A stretch of DNA of 64,000 nucleotides. Source: Pseudomonadota bacterium. Its GTDB lineage: Bacteria; Myxococcota_A; UBA796; CAJQPC01. The stretch lies in contig JAAESX010000091.1 of assembly GCA_024228935.1 (NCBI GenBank), forward strand, positions 224,435 through 288,434, given 5' to 3'. Shown one piece after another: positions 7,967-16,747 of this stretch. Position numbers and translations under genes: made by a program. The stretch's first letter is position 1. Each line of letters begins with the position of its first letter. The notes beneath the pieces are model-generated. The model ran no database searches. It saw only the letters and a program-made list of their open reading frames with translations, and had not been told where the DNA came from.

Positions 7967-9994
7967 ATGTCCGAAACACACGCCAGCTACTGCCGCGCCT
8001 GCGAAGGCATGTGCGGGGTCCATGCCGACGTCGAGGCCGGCCGGATCGCCGGGCTCGCCGGCGACCCTGACAACCCGATGTCCGCCGGACACCTTTGCGG
8101 TGTCGGACGCGCGACCGCCGCGGTCCAGCGCGACTTCGAGACGCCACTCAAGCGCGTCGGTGACGCCTTCCAGCCCATCGGGTGGGATCAGGCGCTCGCC
8201 GAGATCGGCGACCGCATCGGCGCACTGCGTCGCTCGGAGGGGCCCCGCAGCGTCGGCCTCTACGCCGGCGGCGCCCTGGCGTACGACCACCCGGGTGTCT
8301 TGCGCACCGCGGCGTTCGCCTTCGGCATGGGGACGCCGAACCTGTTCTCCGAGCTCGCGATGTACGGCGCGAGCAAGCTCTACGCGACCGAGCTGGTCTG
8401 CCGCACGCCGATGGCGCTGCAGGCCGACGTCGGGCGCAGCCACTACACGATCCTCATCGGCGGGGACCAGGGCGCGGCTCACTGGGGCCCGATGCAGGCC
8501 GGCACAATCCACCACCAGGCCCTGGACTACTTCCGCAAGCGGCGGAAGGGCACAAAGCTGGTGGTCGTCGACTCACGGGAGAGTGAGCTCTCCCGCGACG
8601 CAGACAGCCACGTGCGCCTGCGGCCGGGGACCGAGGTCTTCTACATGCTGGGCCTCGCCCACGCGACCCTCGAGAACCGCTGGATCGATGAGCAGTACGT
8701 CGCCGACTACACCAAGAACATGGAGCAGGCGCGCCGCTGGCTCGAGCCCTGGACCCCCACGCGTTGCGCGGAGATCTGCGGCATCGATGTCGGAGACCTG
8801 GCGGGCGTCGGGCTGAAGTACGGCCGCTCGGCGATGAGCACGGTCGTCCCCTCCCCCACGCTGCTCCAGTCCCGCCACGGCGCCGTCGCGGCCTGGGCCT
8901 GGCTCGTGCATGCCGCGCTCTCGGCGAACCTCCTGCGTCCGGGCGGCCTCTACGAGAGCGGCGGTCTGCTCGACCTCCACACCATCTGGGGAAGCCTGCC
9001 GGTCGCCGGCGCCCCCGAGACCAGCGTGCGCGGCTTCCGCAGCCTGCTCGCCCAGGCTCCGGGGACGGCGATGGCCGAGGAGATCCTCGACGCCAGCGAG
9101 CCCATCAAGGCACTCATCACCCTGTCCGGCTGCCCGCTGAACGAGCTGCCCGGGCGCCAGCGGGTGGGTCAGGCGCTCGACGCGCTCGAGCTGCTGGTCG
9201 TCGTCGACCATCAGGACAGCCCGACGGCCCAGAAGGCCGACTACATCCTTCCGAACACGCACTTCTGGCAGCGGGCGGACCTGCACCTGCTGGACCACGC
9301 CATCCTGCCGTCGCGGTTCACCCAGGCCACTGACGCGCTGGTCGACGCCGGGGATGCCCGCGACACCTCGGACATCCTGGTGAGCTTGTTCTCGGCGGCT
9401 TCGCCTCCCTTGCGCGGTGGCGCCTGGGGACGCCACCTCAAGCTCCTGGGACGCACGGTCGCTGGCGGTGACCTGGACGGGTGGATCGACGAGGCCCTCG
9501 ACTGGGCGGGCCTGCCCGACCGCGATGCCCTCGCCGCGAACCCACTGGACGACGGCGAGACCGACCGCGCCGAGTGGCGCATCGGTGGCGAGGACGAGCT
9601 CCTGGACCTGGCCCCCGAGCCCCTCGGCGAGGCCGTCCGTCGCATCACGGCCCCCACCATCGGCGGCGACTGGCCGCTGTTCCTGACCACCGCGGCGGCC
9701 TGGCCCGGCGGCTACGGGTGGCGCTACCGAGCCGACGACGCCGTCGAGCCCGGCATCCGCGTGCACCCGGACTCCGGGCTGAAGGAGGGCGAGCAGGTCG
9801 TCCTCGAGACTGCGAACGGCTCGGTCGAAGGGCCCGTGCACCTGGACGCGTCGGTGCACCCCGAGGGCGTGCTGGTTCCGTGGGGCTGGGCAGTGCCGGC
9901 CGGCGAGCTCGTCGGAACCGAAGACATCTGCCCGCTGTCGGGTAGTCCGGAGCAGGCAGGCCTCCCCTGCCGGATCCGCGGCGTGGGCGGTTAG
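7967..9994 (+). CDS. molybdopterin-dependent oxidoreductase (4Fe-4S, Mo-bisMGD family)
   Basis: 675-residue member of the DMSO reductase/formate dehydrogenase family. The N-terminal cysteines of YCRACEGMCGVHADV plus GHLCGVGR form the family's Cys-x2-Cys-x3-Cys...Cys site for an Fe-S cluster. Next come the large cofactor-binding region (for example YAGGALAYDHPGVLRTAA, GGDQGAAHWGP, RLRPGTEVFYML) and a C-terminal molydopterin dinucleotide-binding barrel (residues about 570-675, with GIRVHPDSGLKEGEQV and VPWGWAVP). There is no twin-arginine signal, so it is cytoplasmic. No electron-transfer subunit or chaperone is adjacent. The substrate cannot be read from the sequence. Confidence 0.88.
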   Translation: MSETHASYCRACEGMCGVHADVEAGRIAGLAGDPDNPMSAGHLCGVGRATAAVQRDFETPLKRVGDAFQPIGWDQALAEIGDRIGALRRSEGPRSVGLYAGGALAYDHPGVLRTAAFAFGMGTPNLFSELAMYGASKLYATELVCRTPMALQADVGRSHYTILIGGDQGAAHWGPMQAGTIHHQALDYFRKRRKGTKLVVVDSRESELSRDADSHVRLRPGTEVFYMLGLAHATLENRWIDEQYVADYTKNMEQARRWLEPWTPTRCAEICGIDVGDLAGVGLKYGRSAMSTVVPSPTLLQSRHGAVAAWAWLVHAALSANLLRPGGLYESGGLLDLHTIWGSLPVAGAPETSVRGFRSLLAQAPGTAMAEEILDASEPIKALITLSGCPLNELPGRQRVGQALDALELLVVVDHQDSPTAQKADYILPNTHFWQRADLHLLDHAILPSRFTQATDALVDAGDARDTSDILVSLFSAASPPLRGGAWGRHLKLLGRTVAGGDLDGWIDEALDWAGLPDRDALAANPLDDGETDRAEWRIGGEDELLDLAPEPLGEAVRRITAPTIGGDWPLFLTTAAAWPGGYGWRYRADDAVEPGIRVHPDSGLKEGEQVVLETANGSVEGPVHLDASVHPEGVLVPWGWAVPAGELVGTEDICPLSGSPEQAGLPCRIRGVGG

Positions 9995-10017
9995 GCTCCG
10001 GTCAGAGGAAGACTCCA

Positions 10018-10317
10018 ATGCTCTTGATGCTCGCGCTCGCCTGTTCGTCCGATGAGCCCGTCGCCCCCCCTGCTCCGGCCCCGCCGCCTGCAGAGGAGAA
10101 GATCGTCCTCGAGGAGGTCACCGAGGCCGCCCCGCCGGCCGAAGAGCCGACGACCGTGACCCCGAGCACCTCGGGCGCGCCCACCCTGGGGGGTGGTCCT
10201 CCGCAGCTCGGAGCTCCCGGCGGCAGCTTCGGACTCTCCGGCCCGCCCACCCTCGGCGGCTCGGGAACCGGCGCTCCCGGCGGCCTGGCCGCCCCGCCGA
10301 AGCTCGGCGACAAGTAG
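10018..10317 (+). CDS. small proline-rich lipoprotein
   Basis: 99-residue lipoprotein starting MLLMLALAC, with the lipid-modified Cys predicted at residue 9. The start is fixed by AGAGGAAG six bases upstream. The mature part is low-complexity, with a Pro/Ala/Glu-rich stretch and then repeated LGG and PPxLG units (TLGGGPPQLGAPGG, GPPTLGGSG, APPKLGD). It is probably a disordered envelope spacer. No family is recognised. It follows the molybdoenzyme by 23 bases and converges with the hydrolase-like lipoprotein. Confidence 0.7.
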   Translation: MLLMLALACSSDEPVAPPAPAPPPAEEKIVLEEVTEAAPPAEEPTTVTPSTSGAPTLGGGPPQLGAPGGSFGLSGPPTLGGSGTGAPGGLAAPPKLGDK

Positions 10318-10323
10318 CCGCGG

Positions 10324-12447
10324 CTACTCGATCGTCGGCTCGTCCTCGCCCAGCCCCGAGGCGATGAACCGGAGGATCCAGGCGCGTCCCTCGTCCGACC
10401 AGATGGCCTCGCGGCCCCCGTCGAGCTGGACGCTCGCGCCCGTCACCCGATCCCCGTCCTCGTTCAGGAGGTTGCGGGTGACCGGTGCGTCACGCGAGCC
10501 CTGGTCGAAGTCGTCGACCAGCGTCGAGGTGACCGTCGGCAGCCCCAGCGCCGTCTGGAGCGCCTGCTGGGCCTCGATCGAGGTCTGCGAGTCGGCGAGC
10601 CCGTAGACGTGCAGCACGTGGGAGGCGTCCGTCGTCGCCGCCGGGTCCTTCCAGACGCCGCGTGCATGCGTGAGGCCATCAGCCGGCTCGTTGTGCAGCT
10701 GCATCAGCGCGACCATCGGGTGGTACGTCCCGACGCGCGTGTCTGCGAGCAACACCTGGAGCTCGCGTGAGAGCGGCACGCCATCGCGCGTCCCGTGCAG
10801 CAGCTGCGCATCGGTGCCGCCCCCCACGCCGCCGAGCGACGCCGTGACGAAGTCGTCGCGCGTCGAGAGGAACGCCAGCGCCAGCTCACCGCCCACGCCG
10901 TGACCGACCAGGTGGCGGGTGCCCAGCGTCTGCTCGTCGAGCACGCGGGCCAGCTGGGACAGGTCCGCAGCGATCTGCAGCCGGTCGCCGACCCACCGCT
11001 CGGGGTCGTCGAGGTGCAGCAGCGTGGCATCGCCGCGGCCGCGCTCCCCGTGGTGCGGAAGTTCGACCGAGATGGCGGCCACGCCGGCGTCCGCCAGCTC
11101 CTCGGCCAGGCCCGAGTCGATCCAGTCGCGGAACGACGATCCCTCGTCCTGGACGACGACCACGATGGGCCAGCCGTCCTCGGGCTCCTCGCCCGTCGGG
11201 AGCGTGAGCGCGACGCAGGCGTCCTCCTCGTCGACCTCGACCGGGATGCCGTCCTCGAGCTGGAAGACGCCCGCATCGTCCTGGTAGGTCGAGACCCGGA
11301 TCCGTCCGTGCAGCTCGGTGTGCCCAGCCTGCGCCCCGCAGTCCCCGCAGTCCGACGAGGCGCAGTCGACCGGCTCGAACGAGGTGTCCGCGCTGAGCGT
11401 GCCCGGGAGGTTCCGGGCAGCCCGACCGGGGTCGCCCGTGGTGAACACGGCGAACGTGGCGACCTCGTCCCGGCCGAGGCCGTTTCGGGTCAGGAACGCG
11501 CGCAAGGGCTCCGCCGCCGCATAGCTCGCCAGGAGCCGCGCGTCCGAGGGGCTCGCATCCGCCATGGCCGAGGCCACGTCGTCGGACCGAGCCCCGGCCG
11601 AGCCGCTGCCGTCCCTGACCCCGGTCGTCAGCCAGACCGCGTAGGTCGCGTTGGGCCGGAGCGCGACGCCCGGAAAGGTGCGCACCGACACCTGGTTCTG
11701 GCACGCGTACCGGCCGCGGGCAGTCACCGTCCGGTACACGAAGCTGCCCCGCAGCCCGTAGTCGTCGGCGTCCTCGTCGAGCGCCGCGAAGTACAGCGTC
11801 GAGCCATCCGAGAGCGCCGCCACCGTGTCTGGATCGATCGGCGCCGCCCCACGGAGCGTGACCGTCGGGTTCAGCCCGAAGCCGGAGACCGTCTCGAGCG
11901 CCGCGAGCCAGGTCGCGACATCTGGCCCGAACTCACCAGGATCCGGATGACCCGACAGGTCGAGGCCCTCGCGATCGGCGCGCACATCGGTCGCGAAAGG
12001 CAGGCGATAGAACTCGAGCTCCTGATCGGCCGGAAGGGACGGGACCTCGAAGTGGAGCGCGAAGGCATCGCCGTCGGGCTCGCACTCCACGCCCCCCCAG
12101 TACGGAACCCCCAGATCGACGCACGCGCCGTCGTCGCAGACGAGTCCGAGCGCGCAGTCTTCGTCGGACGCGCAAGCATCGTCTTCCAGCCCGGTGCCTT
12201 CGGCGCCCGGCTCGGCGCAGACGCCGTCGGCATCGCACACGAGCCCCAGCGCGCACTCCTCGGCATGCAGGCAGTCGCCCCCCAGCTCGGCCGTGCCGGG
12301 GGCGCCCGCCTCCTGGCAGGTCCCGTCGTGGGCGCAGATGAGCTCACCCGCGCACTCGACCGTCGCCTCACAGTCCTGGCCCTCGAGAGCGCCGATGTTC
12401 GCAACGCCGACGTCGCCGTCGCACCCGATCCAGAAGAGCCACCACAT
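10324..12447 (-). CDS. lipoprotein with Cys-rich repeats and alpha/beta-hydrolase-like domain
   Basis: 707 residues. The N-terminus MWWLFWIGC gives a lipidation site at Cys 9. Residues about 25-115 hold three Cys-rich repeats of the CxxxxECAxGLxCxxDGxC type, common on myxobacterial surface proteins. The remainder resembles large extracellular lipases of the VolA/Pla-1 type, with a beta-sandwich-like part and then an alpha/beta-hydrolase core (WPIVVVVQDEGSSF). At the nucleophile elbow the expected G-x-S-x-G reads VGHGVGGELAL, so the serine is a glycine. Hydrolytic activity is therefore doubtful unless another residue serves. The promoter region (12448-12503) is shared with the divergent PilT-like gene. 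Confidence 0.75.
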   Translation of the reverse strand: MWWLFWIGCDGDVGVANIGALEGQDCEATVECAGELICAHDGTCQEAGAPGTAELGGDCLHAEECALGLVCDADGVCAEPGAEGTGLEDDACASDEDCALGLVCDDGACVDLGVPYWGGVECEPDGDAFALHFEVPSLPADQELEFYRLPFATDVRADREGLDLSGHPDPGEFGPDVATWLAALETVSGFGLNPTVTLRGAAPIDPDTVAALSDGSTLYFAALDEDADDYGLRGSFVYRTVTARGRYACQNQVSVRTFPGVALRPNATYAVWLTTGVRDGSGSAGARSDDVASAMADASPSDARLLASYAAAEPLRAFLTRNGLGRDEVATFAVFTTGDPGRAARNLPGTLSADTSFEPVDCASSDCGDCGAQAGHTELHGRIRVSTYQDDAGVFQLEDGIPVEVDEEDACVALTLPTGEEPEDGWPIVVVVQDEGSSFRDWIDSGLAEELADAGVAAISVELPHHGERGRGDATLLHLDDPERWVGDRLQIAADLSQLARVLDEQTLGTRHLVGHGVGGELALAFLSTRDDFVTASLGGVGGGTDAQLLHGTRDGVPLSRELQVLLADTRVGTYHPMVALMQLHNEPADGLTHARGVWKDPAATTDASHVLHVYGLADSQTSIEAQQALQTALGLPTVTSTLVDDFDQGSRDAPVTRNLLNEDGDRVTGASVQLDGGREAIWSDEGRAWILRFIASGLGEDEPTIE

Positions 12448-12490
12448 GTATGGAACGCTGACACAGTCCGGCCGGGATCGCCCGTTCCGC

Positions 12491-12496
12491 TACGAT
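12491..12496 (+). promoter_or_regulatory. leaderless-type -10 box (TACGAT)
   Basis: TACGAT ends 7 bases before ATG 12504, which is also the start favoured by alignment with PilT. There is no Shine-Dalgarno. Homology and spacing thus agree on a leaderless start. Confidence 0.5.
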
Positions 12497-12503
12497 GTCG
12501 CCG

Positions 12504-13553
12504 ATGGATGTGGTCAAGCTGCTTCGGACCGCCGTGAAGCTCGGAGCCTCCGATCTCCACATCACGTCCGGCTCCCCGCCCGCTGTGCGCTTGAATGGAC
12601 GCATCAAGCTCCTCAAGGCGCCGCCACTCCGCGACGACGAGTGCGAGGACATCGTCGGCCAGCTCGTCACGACCGATCAGTTGCTGCTGTTCGCGCGCGA
12701 CAACCATCTGGTCTTCGGCAAGACCTGGCCGAACCTCGGCACCTTCCGCATCTCGATCTACAGCCGCGCCGGCACGATCGAGACGTCGATCCGCGCCAGC
12801 GCGACGGACGGACACGACTTCGAGCAGCTCGGCTTGCCGAACCAGCTGCGCGAGCTGACGCGGCGTCGACGCGGCTTGCTGCTCATCACCGCACCCATGG
12901 GGCACGGCCGCACGACGACCCTCCACGCGCTCATCAGCGCGATGAACCAGGAGAACCGCCGGAAGATCGTCTCCATCGAGGAGCCGATCGAGCGGATCAT
13001 CCCCAACGACAAGTCGCTGGTCGTCCAGGTCGAGGTCGGGACCGACGTGCCGGACATCGAGACCGGGCTCCTCGCGGTGCGCCAGCAGGACGCGGACGTG
13101 GTCGTGGTCAGCGAGCTCGACACGCCAACGGACGTCGCGCTCGCCCTCGAGCTCGCCGAGTCCGGCCACCTGGTCGTCGCTGCCCTGCACGTGCCGACCG
13201 CCCAGGCGGCGCTCCGCCGTCTGATCGACGCCTTCCCCAGCGACGCCCAGCCGCGCATCCGTCGCCAGATGGCCGACGTCCTGCTGGCCGTCTTCTCCCA
13301 GCGCCTCGTCCCGCGGGCCGACAACCTGGGCCGGATCATCGCCGCCGAGCTCCTGCTCGTGAACGACGGCATCGCCCGCCAGATCCGTGACGATCGAATC
13401 GGAATCGTCGACCCGACGCCGGGCCTCGGCAAGGCCGGCGGCATGAACCGGATGGACCAGGTCATCCGTCGCTACTTGCGCGAAGGGGTCATCACGGTAG
13501 AGGCCGCACGGGCCGCGGTTCACGATCCGCAGTCCATCTCCGACCTGACCTGA
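12504..13553 (+). CDS. PilT-like secretion/retraction ATPase homologue with altered Walker A
   Basis: 349 residues matching type IV pilus retraction ATPases from the first residue (MDVVKLLRTAVKLGASDLHI); ATG 12495 is an alternative three codons earlier. Normal landmarks are the Asp box (VVQVEVGTDVPD) and the His box (GHLVVAALHVPTA). Walker A, normally GPTGSGKST, reads APMGHGRTTT, replacing the invariant Lys by Arg. The Walker B region reads QQDADVVVVSELDTP instead of RQDPDVILVGEMRD, keeping one Glu. ATP hydrolysis is questionable. It stands alone, away from pilus assembly genes, and is followed 13 bases later by the beta-helix gene. Confidence 0.82.
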   Translation: MDVVKLLRTAVKLGASDLHITSGSPPAVRLNGRIKLLKAPPLRDDECEDIVGQLVTTDQLLLFARDNHLVFGKTWPNLGTFRISIYSRAGTIETSIRASATDGHDFEQLGLPNQLRELTRRRRGLLLITAPMGHGRTTTLHALISAMNQENRRKIVSIEEPIERIIPNDKSLVVQVEVGTDVPDIETGLLAVRQQDADVVVVSELDTPTDVALALELAESGHLVVAALHVPTAQAALRRLIDAFPSDAQPRIRRQMADVLLAVFSQRLVPRADNLGRIIAAELLLVNDGIARQIRDDRIGIVDPTPGLGKAGGMNRMDQVIRRYLREGVITVEAARAAVHDPQSISDLT

Positions 13554-13566
13554 CCCGGAAGACACC

Positions 13567-14781
13567 ATGAAGCGGACCGTTCCGTCCGATCACGCCAGCC
13601 TCGCCGAGGCGCTCGAGGCGTCGTCGCCCGGGGACGTCATCGCCATCGAGGGCACGCACGAGGTGCCGCTCACCCCGATCACCGGCGTGACGCTCACCGG
13701 CGGCGTGCTCCGCGGCACCGAGGTCGGCGTCCTTCGCCTCCACGCCGGCTCGGCGCTGAAAGACATCCGCATCGAGAACCCCGGCGGCCACGGCGTGATC
13801 GTGCGCGAGGGATCTCCGGAGATCCAGGGGGTCACGCTGCACGTCACGGGCACGGCCATCGCCTGCGGCTGGGACGTCACCCCGACGATCCGCGACGTGC
13901 GCATCGAGAGCTGCGCCATCGGCGTCACCGCCCAGGGAACGGCCGCTCCACTGGTCGAGGACACGGTCATCACCTCCAGCGGCTCGGGCCTGTTCATGCG
14001 CGAGGACGCCGCCGGAACGTGGTCGAAGATCGCGATCGCCGCCGGTCAGATGGCCGCGGTCGAGATCAGCGAGCGCGCCGCCCCGACGCTCGTCTCGGTC
14101 GCGATCGCCGCGGCCGGCAAGGGCGGCTTCTTCGTGCACGGGACCGCCACCCCGAAGCTCCATGGCTGCGCCGCCCAGCGCTGCGGTCTGGCGGGCCTCG
14201 AGGTCACGGGCCAGGCCGACCCCACCGTCGACGGCTTCCTCGCCCAGGACGGTCATGGCGGCGGCATCTTCCTGCACGGCCAGAGCGCTGGCACCTACCT
14301 GGAGCTCGAGGTGAACCGCTCGGCGCTGGCCGCGCTCGAGATCGGTGAGGACGCCCGGCCCGAGATCGAGCGCGTGGCCGTCGCGGACAGCAGCGCCGGT
14401 GGCGTCTGGGTGCACGGGAACGCGGTCGTCGAGCTGCTGGACATCTCGGTCCACGGCTGCACGTTCCAGGGCCTCGAGGTCAGCGACGAAGCGCAGGTGA
14501 AGGTCGAGGACAGCAAGATCACCGGCTCCCAGAGCCAGCAGATCCTGGCTCGCGACAAGGCCCAGGTCGGGCTCGTCGCAACCGAGGTCACAGACGGCAG
14601 CGAGTGGGGCATCGTGGCCCAGGACGCCGTGCGCATGACCATCGAGGGCGGCTCGGTCCTGGACAACCGCAGCGGCGTGGCCCGGGCCGAAGGGACCGCC
14701 GTCATCGTCTTCGACGCCGCCTCGAAGACGAAGGGCTCGCGCGAGACCTCAGGGAACGGCGTCATCCACCAGCTGGAGTGA
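13567..14781 (+). CDS. right-handed parallel beta-helix protein
   Basis: 404 residues without a signal peptide; ATG 13567 follows GGAAG at five bases. From about residue 60 to the end the sequence runs in 22-24-residue coils with repeated pattern G-x-hydrophobic-x-hydrophobic (GHGVIVREG, GSGLFMRED, KGGFFVHGT, GGGIFLHGQ, AGGVWVHGN). This is typical of NosD/pectate-lyase-type beta-helices. No polysaccharide-lyase active site is apparent. Cytoplasmic, and adjacent to a PilT-like ATPase, it may act as a structural or FHA-like partner; that is inference. The 3' end overlaps the convergent cyclase gene by 20 bases. Confidence 0.8.
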   Translation: MKRTVPSDHASLAEALEASSPGDVIAIEGTHEVPLTPITGVTLTGGVLRGTEVGVLRLHAGSALKDIRIENPGGHGVIVREGSPEIQGVTLHVTGTAIACGWDVTPTIRDVRIESCAIGVTAQGTAAPLVEDTVITSSGSGLFMREDAAGTWSKIAIAAGQMAAVEISERAAPTLVSVAIAAAGKGGFFVHGTATPKLHGCAAQRCGLAGLEVTGQADPTVDGFLAQDGHGGGIFLHGQSAGTYLELEVNRSALAALEIGEDARPEIERVAVADSSAGGVWVHGNAVVELLDISVHGCTFQGLEVSDEAQVKVEDSKITGSQSQQILARDKAQVGLVATEVTDGSEWGIVAQDAVRMTIEGGSVLDNRSGVARAEGTAVIVFDAASKTKGSRETSGNGVIHQLE

Positions 14782-16747
14782 GCGCCTCGACGGTGTAGAG
14801 GACGACGGGCTCGGTCTTGCCCTTGAGCTGCACGGCCGGACGAGCAGCGAGCTCGAACAGCCCCTTCACCGCGTCCGCGACAGTTCCGGTCACGACCAGC
14901 TCGCCGCGGGCCTGGCTCTCGGCGCGCTGGGCCGTGTTCACGGTGTCCCCGATGACCGTGTACTCCTTCCGGTCGGAGCTCCCGACCGGGCCAGCGACGA
15001 CCGGGCCAGCGTTGATGCCGATCCCGAGCGACAGCGCAGGCAGGTCCTGGCTGGCCAGCTCGGCGTTCAGCTCCTCGACCGCGGCGAGCATCTCCAGGCC
15101 CGCCGCGACAGCCGCCGCCTCGAGCTGCTCACCGGGCTCGGGCACCCCCCAGACGGCCATCATGCCGTCGCCGAGGAACTTGTCCACGACGCCGCCGTGC
15201 TCGCTGACGATGGGCGCCAGGCGACCGAACGTGCGGTTCAGGAGCCGGACGACCTGCTCGGGCTCGAGCCGCTCGGACAGGCTCGTGAACCCACGCACGT
15301 CCGAGAACAGCACCACCGCCGCCATGCGTCGAGGCTCCACGGGAGCCGCCATCAGGTGGTCGGCCACGGCGACGTACTGCCGGAACGTCTTCTCGATGCG
15401 CGCGCGCTCGCCCAGGCCCGCGGCCATCTCGTCCACGGCTGTGCCCAGGGTGCCGAGCTCGTCGCGTCTCTGGACCCCCGTTCGAGCCGCGAAGTCGCCG
15501 GACTGCACCGCGTTCACCGTGCCGAGCACCTTGCGCAGCGGGTCCAGGATCGAGCGGCTGATGATGCCGGCCAGCACGAGCGCCAGGAACGCGCCCACGG
15601 CCCACACGACGAGGTACGCCACGATCCGGTCGGCCGAGGCTCCCGTCAGTCCCGACCCGGTCGTCAGGGCCACGCGGATGGCGTCCTTCTCGGCGTACAG
15701 GAAGAACGCGAGGAACGGCAGGGTGCCGCCCAGCGCCAGCCACCGCAGGCTGCGCTTGAGCCCGGCAGACTGCACGAGGAGCCGCAGGATGATGGCGCCG
15801 AGCGTCGTGAAGAAGAGCATCCCGCAGGCAAACAGCGCCACGAGCCCGATGTCTGGGTCGGCGATGAACTTCACGACCGAGACCAGCGCGAACCCCGAGA
15901 CCAGGAAGATGGGCACCAGCGCGCGCATCCGCAGCTTGCTCATCGGCTTGCCAAGACGGCCCGTCGCGAACTTCCCGAGCCCGCTCCAGACCGTCCGCAG
16001 CGGCGCACGTAGCGGGTCGAAGGCCAGCCATCCGACGCTCCCCAGCGCCCAGACGCCGAGCAGCGAGAAGGCCAGCTTGTCGCCGTCCCCGTAGAACTGG
16101 AACGCGAGCGACAGGCTCACCAGGACGGACAGCACGGGCAGGACGTGCCGGCCCCCGGCCAGCCCCTTGAAGCGGCCGAGCAGCTCGCCGACGCCGCGCT
16201 GACGACGCCACGCCAGGAGCGCGGCCAGCCAGATCGACGCGATGGCCCCACCCAAGAACGGCGCCGGCCAGCCGAGAGCCGCCGCGTACGCCGTCGAAGC
16301 GCGCATCGCCGGCTCACTGCGAACGGCCGCTCGGGCGGACCGGCGGGCCTCGTCGACGCGGCCGTGCTCGAGCAGGACGCTGGCGTACTCGAGCCGGATG
16401 TTCGCGTTGTTCGGCTCGAGCGTGAGCGCCTCGGTCAGCGCGCCGAGGGCCTGATCCGGCCGCTCCATGCGCAGGTAGAGCCGGGCGAGGAGCACGTAGT
16501 CCCCCGCGTCCTTGTCATCGCGCGTCTCGACCTCGTCGAGGATGGGGATGAGCTCGCGGACCTGGAGCTGGTCGAGCACCGCCGGGACGACCCTCAGGAG
16601 CTTGGACTCCTCGAACGCCGTCGTCGTCCGCTCGACCACGTCGTCGATCGGACGAGCGTGCTCCGTCAGCTCATCACAGCAGGCATCACAGTGGGCGTCG
16701 CAGTCACCGTCGTGTGCGAACGCGACGGCGAGTGCGAGCCAGATCAT
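14762..16747 (-). CDS. membrane adenylate/guanylate cyclase with TPR and HAMP domains
   Basis: 661 residues. A short signal, MIWLALAVAFA, is followed by a periplasmic Cys-rich start (CDAHCDACCDE) and TPR-like helices (residues about 70-150). Next come roughly six transmembrane helices, a HAMP linker (residues about 400-450) and a class III nucleotide cyclase domain (about 480-661). The cyclase keeps both metal aspartates (LFSDVRGFTSL and KFLGDGMMAVWG), the adenine-selecting Lys in RKEYTVIGDTVN and the transition-state Asn/Arg (NTAQR). It should therefore make cAMP from ATP. Its ATG overlaps the stop of the upstream hydrolase as ATGA, so the two are coupled. Confidence 0.9.
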   Translation of the reverse strand: MIWLALAVAFAHDGDCDAHCDACCDELTEHARPIDDVVERTTTAFEESKLLRVVPAVLDQLQVRELIPILDEVETRDDKDAGDYVLLARLYLRMERPDQALGALTEALTLEPNNANIRLEYASVLLEHGRVDEARRSARAAVRSEPAMRASTAYAAALGWPAPFLGGAIASIWLAALLAWRRQRGVGELLGRFKGLAGGRHVLPVLSVLVSLSLAFQFYGDGDKLAFSLLGVWALGSVGWLAFDPLRAPLRTVWSGLGKFATGRLGKPMSKLRMRALVPIFLVSGFALVSVVKFIADPDIGLVALFACGMLFFTTLGAIILRLLVQSAGLKRSLRWLALGGTLPFLAFFLYAEKDAIRVALTTGSGLTGASADRIVAYLVVWAVGAFLALVLAGIISRSILDPLRKVLGTVNAVQSGDFAARTGVQRRDELGTLGTAVDEMAAGLGERARIEKTFRQYVAVADHLMAAPVEPRRMAAVVLFSDVRGFTSLSERLEPEQVVRLLNRTFGRLAPIVSEHGGVVDKFLGDGMMAVWGVPEPGEQLEAAAVAAGLEMLAAVEELNAELASQDLPALSLGIGINAGPVVAGPVGSSDRKEYTVIGDTVNTAQRAESQARGELVVTGTVADAVKGLFELAARPAVQLKGKTEPVVLYTVEALTPAGG

